Shown: positions 17,790 to 28,267, counted from the stretch's first letter. The stretch: DNA of 64,000 nucleotides from Chlorobaculum sp. 24CR (GCF_004118635.1 NZ_SDGU01000022.1:22319-86318), one strand, 5' to 3'. Numbers and translations: made by a program. The notes: generated by a model from the letters alone, not told the origin.

Positions 17790-18728
17790 ATGACGATCAG
17801 CCCCAGCCGCAAGACCCGCGCTTTTTCTCGCGTCCGAACCCTTGCCGCGCTGCTCTTGCTCTGCGCTGTTTTTCTGCCGGGATGCGCCACGAAACAGCCG
17901 CCGTCCAACAAGATTCAGGTGATCGCCTCCATCGAGCCGCTGGCGTGGTTCGCTGAAAGAATCGGCGGCGAGCGGGTTGCGGTGTCGGTGATGGTGCCGT
18001 CGGGCGGCAATCCGCACACCTACGAGCCGACGCCGAGGCAGATGGCGGAGGTGAGCCGCGCGGCGCTCTTCGTGAAGGCGGGATCGGGGGTCGAGTTCGA
18101 GCTTGACTGGATGGGTCGCCTCGTCGAGCTCAACAAAAACATGGCGGTGTGCAACGCCTCCGGGGGGGTGACGCTGTTGCCGATGAGCGAGACGGAGCAT
18201 GACGCCGCAGTCGAGCCGGACGGGCATCACCACGAGCACGGCAATCTCGATCCGCACTTCTGGCTCTCGCCCGCCAACGCCCGCGTCATTGCAAAGAACG
18301 TCGAGCGCTCGCTCGTGGCACTCGATCCGGCGGGCAAGGCGCAGTTCGCGGCCAACGCGGCGGCGCTCGACAAGGAGTTGCAGGCGCTCGACCGTGAGAT
18401 TCGCGAGCGACTGGCCGGGGTGAAGAGCCGTCGGTTCCTCGTCTTCCACCCGGCCTGGGGCTACTTCGCCCGCGACTACGGGCTGAAGCAGATCGCCGCC
18501 GAAGAGGAGGGCAAGACGCTGACGCCGCGACAAATGGAACGGGTGATCGACGAGGCCCGGCGCGGCGGCATCCGGGCGGTGTTCGTGTCGCCGGAGTTCA
18601 GCTCGGCGCAGGCCGACGCCATCGCGCGGGACATTGGCGGACAGACCGTCACGGTCGATCCCCTTTCGCGGAACTACGTGGAAAATCTTCGCAAAGCGGC
18701 AACCGCATTCGCAAGGAGCCTGCAATGA
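17790..18728 (+). CDS. znuA: Zinc/manganese ABC transporter substrate-binding lipoprotein (ZnuA-like)
   Basis: A protein of 312 residues from ATG 17790, with a lipoprotein signal ending in LPGC. It is a cluster A-I metal-binding protein: His ligands in GNPHTYEP, DPHFWLSP and FHPAWGYFA, and an acidic ligand in FVSPEFS. A short His-rich loop (DGHHHEHG) between the first two ligands is typical of zinc rather than manganese binders. It delivers metal to the ZnuBC permease encoded by the next two overlapping genes. A possible own promoter (TTC-N19-TATCTTTA) lies just upstream. Confidence 0.9.
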   Translation: MTISPSRKTRAFSRVRTLAALLLLCAVFLPGCATKQPPSNKIQVIASIEPLAWFAERIGGERVAVSVMVPSGGNPHTYEPTPRQMAEVSRAALFVKAGSGVEFELDWMGRLVELNKNMAVCNASGGVTLLPMSETEHDAAVEPDGHHHEHGNLDPHFWLSPANARVIAKNVERSLVALDPAGKAQFAANAAALDKELQALDREIRERLAGVKSRRFLVFHPAWGYFARDYGLKQIAAEEEGKTLTPRQMERVIDEARRGGIRAVFVSPEFSSAQADAIARDIGGQTVTVDPLSRNYVENLRKAATAFARSLQ

Positions 18729-19495
18729 CGGAGCCGCTGATCGTCTGCGACCGGCTCTGCGTCGATCTTGGCGGCGCGAAGGTGCTGGACGGCCTGTCGC
18801 TCTCGGTGCACGAGGGGGACTTCCTCGCCGTCCTGGGGCCGAACGGCGGCGGCAAAACCACGCTCCTCAAGGTCGTGCTCGGCCTCGTCAGGCCGACCTC
18901 CGGCAGCGTCACCGTGTTCGGCAAGGAACCGGGCTGCGCCGCCGGTCGGATCGGCTACGTGCCGCAGCGGCTCGACTTCGACCGCTCGTTTCCGATCAGC
19001 GCGATGGAGGTGGTGCTGATGGGGCGGCTGTCACGCAAAAAGCTCTTCCAGCGCTACGGGCGCCAGGATCGCCAAAAGGCGCTCGAAGCGCTCGAAACCA
19101 CCGGCCTCGCCTCGCTCGCCCAGCGGCGCATCGGGGCGCTTTCGGGCGGCGAACTTCAGCGGGCGCTCATTGCGCGAGCGCTCGCTGGAGAGCCGGAGCT
19201 GCTGCTCCTCGACGAGCCGACGGCGAGCGTCGATCCCGACATGAAGACCACCATCTACGACCTGCTCGACCAGCTCAAAAAGAGCCACACCATTGTGCTG
19301 GTCACGCACGACACCGGCACCATCGCCCGGCACGTCTCGCGAATCGCCTGCCTGAACTGTACGCTCGACATGCACGAACCCGGCTCGACGCTTGGCCGTT
19401 CGGCCCTCGACAGCCTCTACGGCTATCCGGTCGATGTGGTCGAGCATCGCGCTCCTCGCAGCCACGAAACCTATCCGGATCACCGCCATGCCTGA
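18725..19495 (+). CDS. znuC: Zinc/metal ABC transporter ATP-binding protein
   Basis: A protein of 256 residues whose ATG overlaps the znuA stop by four bases. Walker A GPNGGGKTTL, Q-loop in YVPQRLDF, signature LSGGELQRALIARAL, Walker B LLLLDEPTASVD and H-loop VLVTHD are all intact. It powers uptake with ZnuB. Confidence 0.95.
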   Translation: MTEPLIVCDRLCVDLGGAKVLDGLSLSVHEGDFLAVLGPNGGGKTTLLKVVLGLVRPTSGSVTVFGKEPGCAAGRIGYVPQRLDFDRSFPISAMEVVLMGRLSRKKLFQRYGRQDRQKALEALETTGLASLAQRRIGALSGGELQRALIARALAGEPELLLLDEPTASVDPDMKTTIYDLLDQLKKSHTIVLVTHDTGTIARHVSRIACLNCTLDMHEPGSTLGRSALDSLYGYPVDVVEHRAPRSHETYPDHRHA

Positions 19496-20306
19496 CATCC
19501 TGCACTTCGAGTTCATGCGCAACGCCTTTCTGGCGGCCATTCTGTCGAGCGTCGCCTGCGGCATCATCGGCGCCTACGTGGTCGTCCGGAGGCTCGGCTT
19601 CATCAGCGGAGGCATCGCCCACACGGCCTTCGGCGGCATCGGCCTCAGCTACTACCTCGGCCTGAATCCGCTCGCGGGCATCATCCCCTTCAGCCTCGCC
19701 GCGGCCATCGGCATCGGGCTGCTTTCGCGAAAGGCCAGGATCGCCGAGGACACCGCCATCGGCGCGTTCTGGGCGGCGGGTATGTCGGTCGGCGTCATTC
19801 TCATCGGCCTGACGCCCGGCTACGCGCCCAATCTTTTCAGCTATCTTTTCGGCAACATCCTGACCGTGCCCAACTCCGATTTGCAACTCATCCTGCTGCT
19901 CGATCTTTTAATCATCGCCGTCGTCTGGCTCTTCGACAAAGAGTTTGTGGCGATCTCCTTCGACGAAGAATATGCGCGAATATCGGGCCTGAAAACCTTG
20001 GCGCTCGATCTCGTGATGCTCTGCCTGATCGCCCTCACCGTGGTGATCATGGTGCGGATTGTCGGCATCGTCATGGTCATAGCGCTGCTCACCATTCCCG
20101 CCGCCATCGCCCGGAGTTTCAGCCAAAGCCTCTACCGGATGATGGCCACCGGCATTTTGCTTGCGGGCCTTTTCAGCATTGCCGGGCTGTGGCTTTCGTG
20201 GATTTTCAATCTGGCCTCGGGCGCGACCATCATCCTTGTCGCCGCGCTGGTTTTCCTCGTGAATGCGCTGCTCAGAGCCGGAAAAGCCCGGCAGACGGCG
20301 TGCTGA
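19488..20306 (+). CDS. znuB: Zinc/metal ABC transporter permease
   Basis: A protein of 272 residues from ATG 19488, overlapping znuC by eight bases. It is hydrophobic throughout with about eight membrane segments. The start FMRNAFLAAILSSVACGIIG and AYVVVRRLGFISGGIAHTA match the ABC-3 permease family, with a TIPAAIARSFS segment near the C-terminus. It forms the metal channel. Confidence 0.95.
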   Translation: MPDILHFEFMRNAFLAAILSSVACGIIGAYVVVRRLGFISGGIAHTAFGGIGLSYYLGLNPLAGIIPFSLAAAIGIGLLSRKARIAEDTAIGAFWAAGMSVGVILIGLTPGYAPNLFSYLFGNILTVPNSDLQLILLLDLLIIAVVWLFDKEFVAISFDEEYARISGLKTLALDLVMLCLIALTVVIMVRIVGIVMVIALLTIPAAIARSFSQSLYRMMATGILLAGLFSIAGLWLSWIFNLASGATIILVAALVFLVNALLRAGKARQTAC

Positions 20307-20381
20307 TTCGTCGGGATTTATGGAAAGATGGCAAATTGTTACATTCATTGAACAGACCCGATCAACCAACCAGCACCCGTT

Positions 20382-20609
20382 ATGAAGCCGATGTATTACC
20401 TCGTGGCCGCGGCCCTGTCGATCCTGCTCTCCATCTACGTTTTTCTTTTCGGCACGGCGGCCAACAGCCAGCTCGTCGCGATCTTTATTGGCCTCTGGGC
20501 GCCAACGATCATTTGCCTCGGCATCTTCAACATTCTCATGAGCATCCACGGCGAAATGTGCTGTGCTCACAAGCGCATCGAGGATCGGCAGACCGGGCAT
20601 GAGCACTGA
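20382..20609 (+). CDS. Small two-helix membrane protein of unknown function
   Basis: A protein of 75 residues. Two hydrophobic segments (YYLVAAALSILLSIYVFLFG and ~IFIGLWAPTIICLGIFNILM, quoted in part) are followed by a polar tail with two Cys and several His (HGEMCCAHKR, GHEH). Its 3' end overlaps the crcB start. I do not recognise the family; the HxxMCCAH tail might bind metal, which would fit the znu neighbours, but that is a guess. Confidence 0.7.
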   Translation: MKPMYYLVAAALSILLSIYVFLFGTAANSQLVAIFIGLWAPTIICLGIFNILMSIHGEMCCAHKRIEDRQTGHEH

Positions 20610-20991
20610 TGTGGCGATGAAACAGGTGCTTCTGGTGGGCGCGGGCGGTTTCGCCGGATCGGTCGCCCGCTACCTTGTGGCGCTCGCGGTACCCTTTTCC
20701 GGCACCGGCTTTCCTTTCGCCACATTCGCGGTCAACCTGCTCGGCTCGTTCCTGATCGGCTTCATCAGCGAGCTGGCGCTCTCGACCACGCTCTTCTCGC
20801 CTGAAACGCGCCTGCTCCTGACGACCGGCTTCTGCGGCGGATTCACCACCTTTTCGACGGCGATGTACGAAACCGGCGGACTCGTTCGCGACGGCCAGGC
20901 GCTCTACGCCGGGCTGTACGTCGCGGGGAGCCTGGCGGGCGGCATGGCCTGTCTCTTTTCAGGAACGCTTCTTGCAAAACTCTGGCCATGA
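20599..20991 (+). CDS. crcB: Fluoride channel CrcB/Fluc
   Basis: A protein of 130 residues from ATG 20599, overlapping the upstream gene by 11 bases; ATG 20617 (MKQVLLVG) is an alternative. GGFAGSVARYLV, FPFATFAVNLLGSFLIGF and TGFCGGFTTFSTAMYE are the CrcB motifs, including the Phe-box and the central Na+ site. It exports fluoride as a dual-topology dimer. I saw no fluoride riboswitch upstream. Confidence 0.95.
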   Translation: MSTDVAMKQVLLVGAGGFAGSVARYLVALAVPFSGTGFPFATFAVNLLGSFLIGFISELALSTTLFSPETRLLLTTGFCGGFTTFSTAMYETGGLVRDGQALYAGLYVAGSLAGGMACLFSGTLLAKLWP

Positions 20992-21323
20992 TGAACTTCA
21001 CCGAATCGGAACTGCTGCGGATATTCATCGGCGAGCAGGCAAAACTGCACCACCGACCGCTCTACGAACTGCTCGTCAGCGAAGCCCTCGAACGCGGCAT
21101 GGCCGGAGCCACGGTCTTTCGCGGCCTGCTCTCGTTCGGCCTCCGCCACAAAGTGCACACCTCCAAAATCTTCGAACTCGCCGGTGAACTGCCGATGGTG
21201 ATCGAAATCGTGGAGATCACCGAAAAAATCGAAGAGTTCCTGCCGGTAGTCGAGACGCTGCTTCGGGAGTCCGGAGCGCAAGCGCTGGTGACGCGGGAGG
21301 CGGCGAGGCAGTGGACGACGTAG
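20988..21323 (+). CDS. DUF190 family protein
   Basis: A protein of 111 residues starting with overlap (ATGATGA) at the crcB stop. GEQAKLHHRPLYELLVSEAL, GMAGATVFRGLLSFG and LPMVIEIVEITEKIEEFLP match DUF190, a small PII/GlnB-like ferredoxin-fold family. It is frequently encoded beside crcB, which suggests a role in fluoride channel control, though the function is unproven. Confidence 0.88.
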   Translation: MMNFTESELLRIFIGEQAKLHHRPLYELLVSEALERGMAGATVFRGLLSFGLRHKVHTSKIFELAGELPMVIEIVEITEKIEEFLPVVETLLRESGAQALVTREAARQWTT

Positions 21324-21660
21324 GCTTGTGTACGTTACCCCGCAACTCTTTTTCAGCCATCGCGCCTCATGCGCCCTCCTGTCAGACCGGTAGGGAGGTG
21401 ATGTTGATTCAGGACAATCTGAACGTGGAAAAACTGCTTGATCGTCCACTCTTTGTCATGTTATGAAAATATTACCTCCGGCCATTAAAACGCTCAGGCA
21501 GTTGCCCCGGACTTTAGTCCGTGGTTAATGGATTAGACAAAATAAATCAAGGCTTTAGCCTAATCTCTTTTCTCGGAGATGATTGCGACTTATTGTTGGC
21601 GAAAAGGATCGCTTGTTTGCCAATAATTGCCGGGGAGCGGATGCTGGAAAGGACTGGCGC
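21324..21660. other. Intergenic region with palindromic repeats
   Basis: The 337-base space between the DUF190 gene and the phosphopantetheinyl transferase holds no convincing gene. It contains two short perfect palindromes of the CTTTAG family (see the repeat at 21508-21562). Confidence 0.6.
21508..21562. repeat. Pair of CTTTAG-centred palindromes
   Basis: CGGACTTTAGTCCG (21508-21521) and AGGCTTTAGCCT (21551-21562) share the CTTTAG core with changing flanks. The same theme occurs after the mannose-1-phosphate guanylyltransferase gene (44873-44936). Confidence 0.75.
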
Positions 21661-22386
21661 TCAGAGTTCGATATACTCGCCGTTTTGCAGCGAGTAGCGA
21701 TGGAGGTTCAGCGGTTCGTTGTTGTCGAGCTGGATAGCCAGCGTGGTGGCGAAGCCGCACATGTAGTCGAACACGGAGGTGATGCAGGTGAGGTTCTGGT
21801 TGGCTCCGAAGGGCACCCGGAAACGGTTCATGCGGTACTGCGTGGCGACATCGAAGGCCGCCAGGCCGTGTTCGAGCGGCCAGCCGCTGGCTTTTATCAG
21901 CGCCTCCTTGGTGCTCCATATCCGGACGAAAGCCTTGTTTTTTTCGCGGCTGGGCAGGTTTACGATGATTGCGTACTCTTCGGCGGAGAAGTAGTTTCTG
22001 GCCAGCAGGTCGATGTCCTCCACCGTTCGGATTCTTTCGATATCGATGCCCGTTTCCGGGTGTTTTGAAAAGGCATAGACAATCTGGCGACCTGAATGGG
22101 AGAGGTTGAAGTAGAGTCCTGCGTTTTCAGGATAGACGATAAAGGGCTTGCCGACCCGGGTGGCGGAGAACCGGATCAGGGCAGGGTCGATGCCGAAGGT
22201 TTCGCCGAGCAGGCGGCGGAGAAGTCCTCGGCGAAGCACAAAGTTTTGCCGGTCGTTGTCGAAACGGAAGCGTTCAGCCCTTGCCTTTTCGTCATCAGAA
22301 AGCGTCTCGAACAACTCCGGTTCGGGGATTCCGGCGATGTGCGTGTCGGTATGGATGAGGGTTACGGCCTCTCTGGATAGAATCAT
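21661..22386 (-). CDS. 4'-phosphopantetheinyl transferase superfamily protein (Sfp type)
   Basis: A protein of 241 residues from ATG 22386; 24 further codons are open upstream. YFNLSHSG, the Mg-binding GIDIERI and FVRIWSTKEALIKASG are the Sfp/HetI signatures. It would attach phosphopantetheine from CoA to carrier-protein serines such as the AcpP encoded at 9409-9648. The two-domain length places it in the Sfp group rather than AcpS. Confidence 0.92.
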   Translation of the reverse strand: MILSREAVTLIHTDTHIAGIPEPELFETLSDDEKARAERFRFDNDRQNFVLRRGLLRRLLGETFGIDPALIRFSATRVGKPFIVYPENAGLYFNLSHSGRQIVYAFSKHPETGIDIERIRTVEDIDLLARNYFSAEEYAIIVNLPSREKNKAFVRIWSTKEALIKASGWPLEHGLAAFDVATQYRMNRFRVPFGANQNLTCITSVFDYMCGFATTLAIQLDNNEPLNLHRYSLQNGEYIEL

Positions 22387-22816
22387 CGTTTCATCTCTCG
22401 CTTTTCGGAATCGGTGGTTCTCCGGTATTGGTAACAGCTTTTTCTGTTCATTCGGCAAGAAATTTTAAAGCCGCCAGTGAGGCGGGATCAGCCGGACACG
22501 AGCGGGCCGCAACAAAAAGAATGGCCGGATTTGCCTTTTGCCAGCCGCGTTTGACCTCTGCTCAATCTACGATTTTTTATGCCGCATCGTTCCCTGGTGA
22601 CTGACTGGCAATCGATCTATCCATTCGGGGCGATGCCGTCTTGCGCCGTGCTCGCCTCACCGTTACCGGCGGTGATGGCGGCAGTGCTTCGAGCGTGAGG
22701 CTTCTCGGGGTCTCGATGAATGAGCGGCAGGCGCGCTCAGGCTCTGCCGTGAAGGGCGGAGGATTACAAAATTGGAGAAAAGAGGTGAATAAGTCAAAAA
22801 AACGATAGATGAAATT
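22387..22816. other. Non-coding stretch upstream of rpsL
   Basis: No gene with a plausible start and family match was found here on either strand. The end of the stretch is AT-rich and leads into the rpsL promoter. Part of it (22620-22760) is GC-rich like coding DNA and may be a decayed gene, but nothing recognisable remains. Confidence 0.5.
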
Positions 22817-22845
22817 TTGTTTTTTGGGGTAATTCTTTTACTTTG
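22816..22845 (+). promoter_or_regulatory. Promoter of the ribosomal supercluster (TTTG-N19-TACTTTG)
   Basis: TTTG at 22816-22819 and TACTTTG at 22839-22845 are separated by 19 bases. Transcription from here would give a leader of about 65 bases before rpsL. The -7 element has one base fewer than TAnnTTTG. Confidence 0.5.
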
Positions 22846-22916
22846 GTCGTCCTTATGGTTTTCCCTGAATGATTTTTCACCGGAAGTCTCAAACGAATTA
22901 GAAAAGAGTTTATTGT

Positions 22917-23315
22917 ATGCCGACGATTCAGCAGCTTATCAGGCACGGAAGAAGTATGAAGGCGTCCAAGACCGCCTCACCGGCTCTGGAAAAATGCCCT
23001 CAGAAGAGGGGTGTTTGCACCCGTGTTTACACGACTACCCCTAAAAAGCCGAACTCCGCGCTTCGCAAGGTGGCTCGCGTCAGGCTGTCCAACAAGATCG
23101 AGGTGACGGCCTACATCCCCGGTGAAGGTCACAACCTCCAGGAGCACTCCATTGTGTTAATCCGTGGCGGCAGAGTCAAGGATCTTCCTGGCGTTCGTTA
23201 TCATATCGTTCGCGGTTCGCTCGATACGTCGGGCGTAGCTGATCGCAAGCAGAGCCGTTCCAAGTACGGCGCCAAGGTTCCAAAGCCCGGCGCAGCTCCT
23301 GCAAAGAAGAAATAA
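22917..23315 (+). CDS. rpsL: 30S ribosomal protein S12
   Basis: A protein of 132 residues starting [30 protein letters not shown] contains the streptomycin-contact lysine, and [16 protein letters not shown] is the C-terminal signature. It is the first gene of the str operon and part of the decoding centre. A short Ala/Pro/Lys tail extends the usual end. Confidence 0.98.
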   Translation: MPTIQQLIRHGRSMKASKTASPALEKCPQKRGVCTRVYTTTPKKPNSALRKVARVRLSNKIEVTAYIPGEGHNLQEHSIVLIRGGRVKDLPGVRYHIVRGSLDTSGVADRKQSRSKYGAKVPKPGAAPAKKK

Positions 23316-23339
23316 AACTGAATCTTAACTCGGATTATA

Positions 23340-23810
23340 ATGGCAAAGAAGGGTTCCGGATACGGACTGCGCGGCGGCGATTTTCGTTATGGCGACGAGA
23401 CGGTTGCTCGTCTTATCAATTCTGTCATGCTCGATGGCAAGAAGGTTGTTGCGACCAAGGTTGTCTATGACGCTTTTGATATTATCGCGACCAAAGTCGA
23501 GGGCGGCGACGCTCTTGAAACTTTCCGCAAGGCGATGAGCAATGTCGCTCCGCTGGTCGAGGTTCGCAGCAAGAGGGTTGGTGGCGCTACCTACCAGATT
23601 CCGATGGAGGTTCCGGCTTCCAGAAGAACCGCGCTGGCTTTCCGTTGGATCAAGCAGTTTGCCACCAGGCGCGGCGGCCGTTCGATGGCCGAGAAACTCG
23701 CCGCTGAGTTGCTCGACGCTTCCAACGAGCAGGGTGCCTCAGTAAAGAAACGTGACGAGGTTCATCGCATGGCAGAGGCCAACAAGGCATTCGCTCACTT
23801 CAGGTTCTGA
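23340..23810 (+). CDS. rpsG: 30S ribosomal protein S7
   Basis: A protein of 156 residues with the S7 pattern GGATYQIPMEVPASRRTALAFRWI (part) and a helical C-terminus ending in KAFAHFRF. It nucleates assembly of the 30S head. It lies 24 bases after rpsL. Confidence 0.98.
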   Translation: MAKKGSGYGLRGGDFRYGDETVARLINSVMLDGKKVVATKVVYDAFDIIATKVEGGDALETFRKAMSNVAPLVEVRSKRVGGATYQIPMEVPASRRTALAFRWIKQFATRRGGRSMAEKLAAELLDASNEQGASVKKRDEVHRMAEANKAFAHFRF

Positions 23811-23847
23811 GTCTGTAAAAAGCAGGAATTATAAAAACGATTGATTT

Positions 23848-25962
23848 ATGGCAAGGCAGGTTGCGTTAGATAAGGTCAGGAATATCGGTATCATGGCTCA
23901 CATTGATGCGGGCAAGACCACGACCACGGAGAGGATTCTCTACTACACGGGTCGCCTGCACAAGATGGGTGAGGTGCACGAAGGCGGCGCCACCATGGAC
24001 TGGATGGAGCAGGAAAAAGAGCGTGGCATCACGATTACCTCTGCTGCTACCACCTGTTTCTGGACTCCCAAGTTTGGCAACTACACCGGCATTAATCACA
24101 GGATCAATATTATTGATACTCCCGGCCACGTTGACTTCACGGTCGAGGTTGAGCGCTCCCTGCGTGTGCTCGATGGCGCGGTCGCGCTGTTCTGCGCCGT
24201 GGGCGGCGTTGAGCCCCAGTCCGAAACGGTCTGGCGTCAGGCCAACAAGTACGGCGTTCCGAGGATCGCCTATGTAAACAAGATGGATCGCGTTGGCGCC
24301 GACTTCTTCGATACGGTGAAGGCGATTCGCGAGCGTCTCGGCGCCAATCCGGTGCCGATTCAGATTCCGATCGGACAGGGTGAAATCTTCGCTGGTTTCG
24401 TCGATCTGATCCGTATGAAGGGGATTATTTACGACAAGGAAGATGGCAGCACCTACACCGAGGTGGAGATTCCGCACGATCTCGAAAACGAGGCTCGCAC
24501 CTGGCGCATCAACATGCTCGAAGCGGTCTCCGAGGTCGATGACACCCTGCTCGAAAAATATCTCAATGGTGAAGATATCACTGCCGATGAGGTGCGAGGC
24601 GTACTTCGTCAGGCGACGCTCGGCGTGACCATCATTCCAGTGCTCTGCGGTTCGTCGTTCAAGAACAAGGGCGTGCAGTTTATGCTGGATGCCGTTATAG
24701 ATTATCTCGCTTCGCCGGTCGATGTCGGTGAGGTGCATGGTCACGATCCAAGAACCGAAGCGGATATCATTCGCCAGCCGAAGGATGAAGAGCCTTTTGC
24801 TGCTCTGGCCTTCAAGATTGCTACCGATCCTTTCGTCGGCAAGCTGACCTTCTTCCGAGTCTATTCCGGCGTGCTCAACGCAGGTAGTTATGTGCTCAAC
24901 TCGATCACCGGCAAAAAAGAGCGCGTTGGTCGCGTCTTGCAGATGCACTCCAACAAGCGCGAAGAGCGTGATGCCGTGTATGCGGGCGATATCGCAGCGG
25001 CGGTCGGTCTCAAAGATGTGAGAACCGGCGATACGCTCTGCGACGAAAGCAAGCCGATCGTGCTCGAAAAAATGGTGTTCCCCGAACCCGTTATCGAGAT
25101 CGCGGTCGAGCCGAAAACCAAGGCGGACAACGACAAGCTTGGCATGTCTCTTGCCAAACTCGCCGAAGAAGATCCGACCTTCAGGGTGAAAACAGATGAG
25201 GAAACCGGCCAGACACTCATTGCGGGCATGGGTGAGCTTCACCTCGAAATTCTGGTTGACCGTCTGAAACGCGAGTTCAAGGTCGAGGCCAACGTCGGTC
25301 AGCCGCAGGTGGCTTATCGAGAAACCATTCGCGGTTCGGTCGAATACGAAGGAAAGTTCGTTCGCCAGTCCGGCGGTAAGGGCCAGTTCGGTCTGGTCGT
25401 GCTCCGCGTCGAGCCGCTCGAAGAGGGCAAAGGCTACGAGTTCGCCGATGAAATCAAGGGCGGCGTGATTCCGAAAGAGTACATCCCGGCAGTCAACGCT
25501 GGTATCCAGCAGGCTATGAAAGACGGCGTTGTCGCCGGCTTCCCGATGCAGGATATCAAGGTTGCGCTGATTGATGGCAAATACCACGATGTTGACTCTT
25601 CGGAAATGGCGTTCAAGATTGCCGGTTCCATCGGCTTCAAGGGTGCGGCCAAAAAGGCTAATCCCGTGCTGCTCGAACCGATTATGAAGGTCGAGGTCAT
25701 CACTCCGGAAGAGTATCTGGGCGACGTGATGGGCGATCTTTCGGGACGCCGCGGTCACATCGAAGGCATGGGCCAGCGCGCAGGCGCGCAGTTCGTCGCC
25801 GCCAAGGTGCCGCTGTCCGCGATGTTCGGCTACTCGACCGACCTGCGTTCGATGACCCAGGGTCGCGCCAACTACTCGATGGAGTTCGAGAGCTATCGCG
25901 AGGTGCCGCGCAGCATCGCGGAAGCTTTGCAGGAAAAGAGGGTTGGCAAGGATTCCGAATAA
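23848..25962 (+). CDS. fusA: Elongation factor G
   Basis: A protein of 704 residues. The G-domain motifs [28 protein letters not shown] and NKMDRVG are intact. Domain IV carries the family loop around VSDLSGRRG-like residues ([13 protein letters not shown]). It drives translocation and, with RRF, ribosome recycling. Confidence 0.98.
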   Translation: MARQVALDKVRNIGIMAHIDAGKTTTTERILYYTGRLHKMGEVHEGGATMDWMEQEKERGITITSAATTCFWTPKFGNYTGINHRINIIDTPGHVDFTVEVERSLRVLDGAVALFCAVGGVEPQSETVWRQANKYGVPRIAYVNKMDRVGADFFDTVKAIRERLGANPVPIQIPIGQGEIFAGFVDLIRMKGIIYDKEDGSTYTEVEIPHDLENEARTWRINMLEAVSEVDDTLLEKYLNGEDITADEVRGVLRQATLGVTIIPVLCGSSFKNKGVQFMLDAVIDYLASPVDVGEVHGHDPRTEADIIRQPKDEEPFAALAFKIATDPFVGKLTFFRVYSGVLNAGSYVLNSITGKKERVGRVLQMHSNKREERDAVYAGDIAAAVGLKDVRTGDTLCDESKPIVLEKMVFPEPVIEIAVEPKTKADNDKLGMSLAKLAEEDPTFRVKTDEETGQTLIAGMGELHLEILVDRLKREFKVEANVGQPQVAYRETIRGSVEYEGKFVRQSGGKGQFGLVVLRVEPLEEGKGYEFADEIKGGVIPKEYIPAVNAGIQQAMKDGVVAGFPMQDIKVALIDGKYHDVDSSEMAFKIAGSIGFKGAAKKANPVLLEPIMKVEVITPEEYLGDVMGDLSGRRGHIEGMGQRAGAQFVAAKVPLSAMFGYSTDLRSMTQGRANYSMEFESYREVPRSIAEALQEKRVGKDSE

Positions 25963-26013
25963 CAGTTTTTCATCACTGCATCACTAAACAGATAACCGAC
26001 AGGGAGAAGTGTT

Positions 26014-27195
26014 ATGGCTAAAGAGTCATACAAGAGGGATAAACCTCACGTAAATATTGGTACAATCGGTCACGTTGACCACGGCAAAACCACCCTTACT
26101 GCAGCCATCACTTCGGTGCTTGCAAAATCTGGTATGGCCGCCTTCCGTGAATTTGGCGATATCGACAAGGCTCCGGAAGAGAGGGAGCGCGGTATTACCA
26201 TCTCGACTGCACACGTCGAGTATCAGACGAAAGCGCGCCACTATGCGCACATCGACTGCCCCGGTCACGCTGACTACATCAAAAACATGATCACCGGTGC
26301 TGCCCAGATGGACGGCGCGATCCTCGTTGTTGCCGGTACCGACGGCCCGATGCCCCAGACCCGCGAGCACATCCTGCTTGCCCGCCAGGTGAACGTGCCT
26401 GCGCTGGTCGTCTTCCTCAATAAGGTTGACATTGCTGACGAAGAGCTGCTCGAACTGGTCGAAATGGAACTTCGCGAGCTTCTGACCGAGTACGGCTTCC
26501 CTGGCGACGATATTCCGATCATCAAGGGTTCCGCTCTGAAAGCTCTTGATGGCGATCCGGAAGCCGAGAAGCAGATCATGGAGCTCATGGATGCTGTTGA
26601 CAGCTACATTCCGCAGCCGGTTCGCGACGTTGACAAGCCGTTCCTGATGCCGGTCGAAGACGTATTCTCCATCTCTGGTCGCGGTACCGTCGGTACCGGT
26701 CGTATCGAGAGGGGCCACGTCAAGGTTGGCGAGGAGGTCGAGATCGTCGGTATCAAACCGACCCGCAAATCGGTCGTCACCGGTATCGAAATGTTCAACA
26801 AGCTCCTCGACGAAGGTCAGGCAGGTGACAACGCCGGCTTGCTCCTCCGCGGTGTTGACAAGAACGAACTCGAGCGCGGCATGGTTATCGCCAAGCCTGG
26901 CAGCATCACCCCGCACACCAAGTTCAAGGCTGAGGTTTACATCCTGAAAAAGGAAGAGGGTGGCCGCCACACGCCGTTCTTCAACGGCTACCGCCCGCAG
27001 TTCTATTTCAGAACCACTGACGTGACCGGCTCGGTGACCCTTCCTGAGGGCGTCGAAATGGTTATGCCTGGCGACAATCTCTCCGTCGATGTCGAGCTGA
27101 TCGCTCCTATCGCCATGGAAGAGAGCCTTCGCTTCGCTATCCGCGAGGGCGGCCGTACGGTCGGTGCCGGTTCGGTAACCAAGATCGTCGAGTAA
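26014..27195 (+). CDS. tuf: Elongation factor Tu
   Basis: A protein of 393 residues. [34 protein letters not shown] and NKVDIAD are the G motifs; domains II and III follow to the end in [11 protein letters not shown]. It brings aminoacyl-tRNA to the ribosome. It closes the str block and is followed by a strong terminator. Confidence 0.98.
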   Translation: MAKESYKRDKPHVNIGTIGHVDHGKTTLTAAITSVLAKSGMAAFREFGDIDKAPEERERGITISTAHVEYQTKARHYAHIDCPGHADYIKNMITGAAQMDGAILVVAGTDGPMPQTREHILLARQVNVPALVVFLNKVDIADEELLELVEMELRELLTEYGFPGDDIPIIKGSALKALDGDPEAEKQIMELMDAVDSYIPQPVRDVDKPFLMPVEDVFSISGRGTVGTGRIERGHVKVGEEVEIVGIKPTRKSVVTGIEMFNKLLDEGQAGDNAGLLLRGVDKNELERGMVIAKPGSITPHTKFKAEVYILKKEEGGRHTPFFNGYRPQFYFRTTDVTGSVTLPEGVEMVMPGDNLSVDVELIAPIAMEESLRFAIREGGRTVGAGSVTKIVE

Positions 27196-27213
27196 TCGAT
27201 TGATTGTTATCCC

Positions 27214-27244
27214 GGGGCGAGCCATCGCACTCGCCCCTTTTTTA
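27214..27244 (+). terminator. Terminator after tuf
   Basis: GGGGCGAG (27214-27221) pairs with CTCGCCCC (27230-27237), followed by seven Ts. Only 28 bases separate it from the rpsJ start, so the S10 block depends on readthrough or on a promoter overlapping the hairpin. Confidence 0.88.
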
Positions 27245-27272
27245 TTGAAACCATCGAAACAGGGATAGACCA

Positions 27273-27584
27273 GTGGCTGTTCAGCAAAAGATCAGGATAA
27301 AGCTCAAGTCGTACGACCATAGCCTCGTTGATAAGTGGGCTTTAAAGATTATCGATGTGGTCAAGCAGACGGATGCCATCATATTTGGCCCCATTCCGCT
27401 GCCCACGAAAACTCATGTATATACGGTCAACCGTTCACCTCATGTGGACAAGAAATCCCGTGAGCAGTTCGCCTTCTCATCGCACAAGAGGTTGATCGAG
27501 ATCGTCAACCCGACGCCCAGAACGATTGATATGCTCATGAAGCTCGAGCTTCCGAGTGGCGTTGATGTGGAAATCAAGTCTTAA
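27273..27584 (+). CDS. rpsJ: 30S ribosomal protein S10
   Basis: A protein of 103 residues with a GTG start at 27273 preceded by [25 protein letters not shown] (part) and [20 protein letters not shown] are S10 signatures, as is [16 protein letters not shown]. It also acts in antitermination with NusB. Confidence 0.97.
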   Translation: MAVQQKIRIKLKSYDHSLVDKWALKIIDVVKQTDAIIFGPIPLPTKTHVYTVNRSPHVDKKSREQFAFSSHKRLIEIVNPTPRTIDMLMKLELPSGVDVEIKS

Positions 27585-27618
27585 AGTGTTTTAAAGTAAA
27601 TAGAAAAGGTAATCGGAT

Positions 27619-28248
27619 ATGGGTGCGATTCTCGGGAAAAAAATCGGCATGACCCGTTTATACAATGATAAACGCGAAGCTGTTCCCTGCACGGTGATTC
27701 AGGCCGGGCCGTGTTATGTGACTCAGGTTAAGAGCACGGAACAAGATGGCTACGAAGCCTATCAGCTCGGCTTCGGCGAGCGTGATGAAAAAAAGGTCTC
27801 CAAGCCGCTCGCGGGCCACTATAAAAAAGCTGGCAAAAATCCGGGATATATCTTGTCTGAAGTCAGCAAGAGCCTGATGCCGGAAGAGCTTGCCGCTGGC
27901 GCAACGGTTTCTGTCGATGTCTTCAAGGAGGGCGACAAGATCGATGTGCTCGGTGTCACCAAGGGCAAGGGTTTTGCCGGTGTGGTCAAGCGCCACAACT
28001 TCGGCGGCGGTTCCAGAACGCACGGCCAGTCCGACAGGCTTCGCGCTCCCGGTTCGGTTGGCGGCTCGTCCGACCCCTCCAGAACCTTCAAGGGCACCAG
28101 AATGGCTGGAAGAATGGGCGGAGAGAACAAGACGACCAGGAATCTGGTGATCGTGAAGGTCATGCCGGAATCGAATCTCATCGTCGTCAAGGGCGCGGTG
28201 CCGGGACCGAAGAACTCCTATGTCAAGATTGTTTCAACAACCAAGTAA
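27619..28248 (+). CDS. rplC: 50S ribosomal protein L3
   Basis: A protein of 209 residues. [10 protein letters not shown] opens it, and [20 protein letters not shown] is the extended loop that reaches the peptidyl transferase region, including the glutamine methylated in other bacteria (HGQS). Standard length. Confidence 0.98.
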   Translation: MGAILGKKIGMTRLYNDKREAVPCTVIQAGPCYVTQVKSTEQDGYEAYQLGFGERDEKKVSKPLAGHYKKAGKNPGYILSEVSKSLMPEELAAGATVSVDVFKEGDKIDVLGVTKGKGFAGVVKRHNFGGGSRTHGQSDRLRAPGSVGGSSDPSRTFKGTRMAGRMGGENKTTRNLVIVKVMPESNLIVVKGAVPGPKNSYVKIVSTTK

Positions 28249-28267
28249 ACGGTGAGTGCAGAAAGCA

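Noticed and set aside
16287..18725. An 812-codon open frame on the minus strand across leuA and znuA
   Set aside because: It is the antisense shadow of two well-identified genes with GC-biased codons. Its translation is rich in His/Arg/Asp/Val with no domain pattern.
20310..20640. Fluoride riboswitch ahead of crcB
   Set aside because: The crcB start overlaps the preceding gene, and no riboswitch-like fold was evident in the short gap before 20382.
22560..22760. Possible SRP or other structured RNA upstream of rpsL
   Set aside because: No conserved SRP, RNase P or tmRNA motif could be found by eye.
22817..23044. A 75-codon frame overlapping the start of rpsL
   Set aside because: It overlaps S12 out of frame, and its start lies in the probable promoter.
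23866..25758. A 630-codon minus-strand frame opposite fusA
   Set aside because: It is fully antisense to elongation factor G, with no start signal and no recognisable domain.
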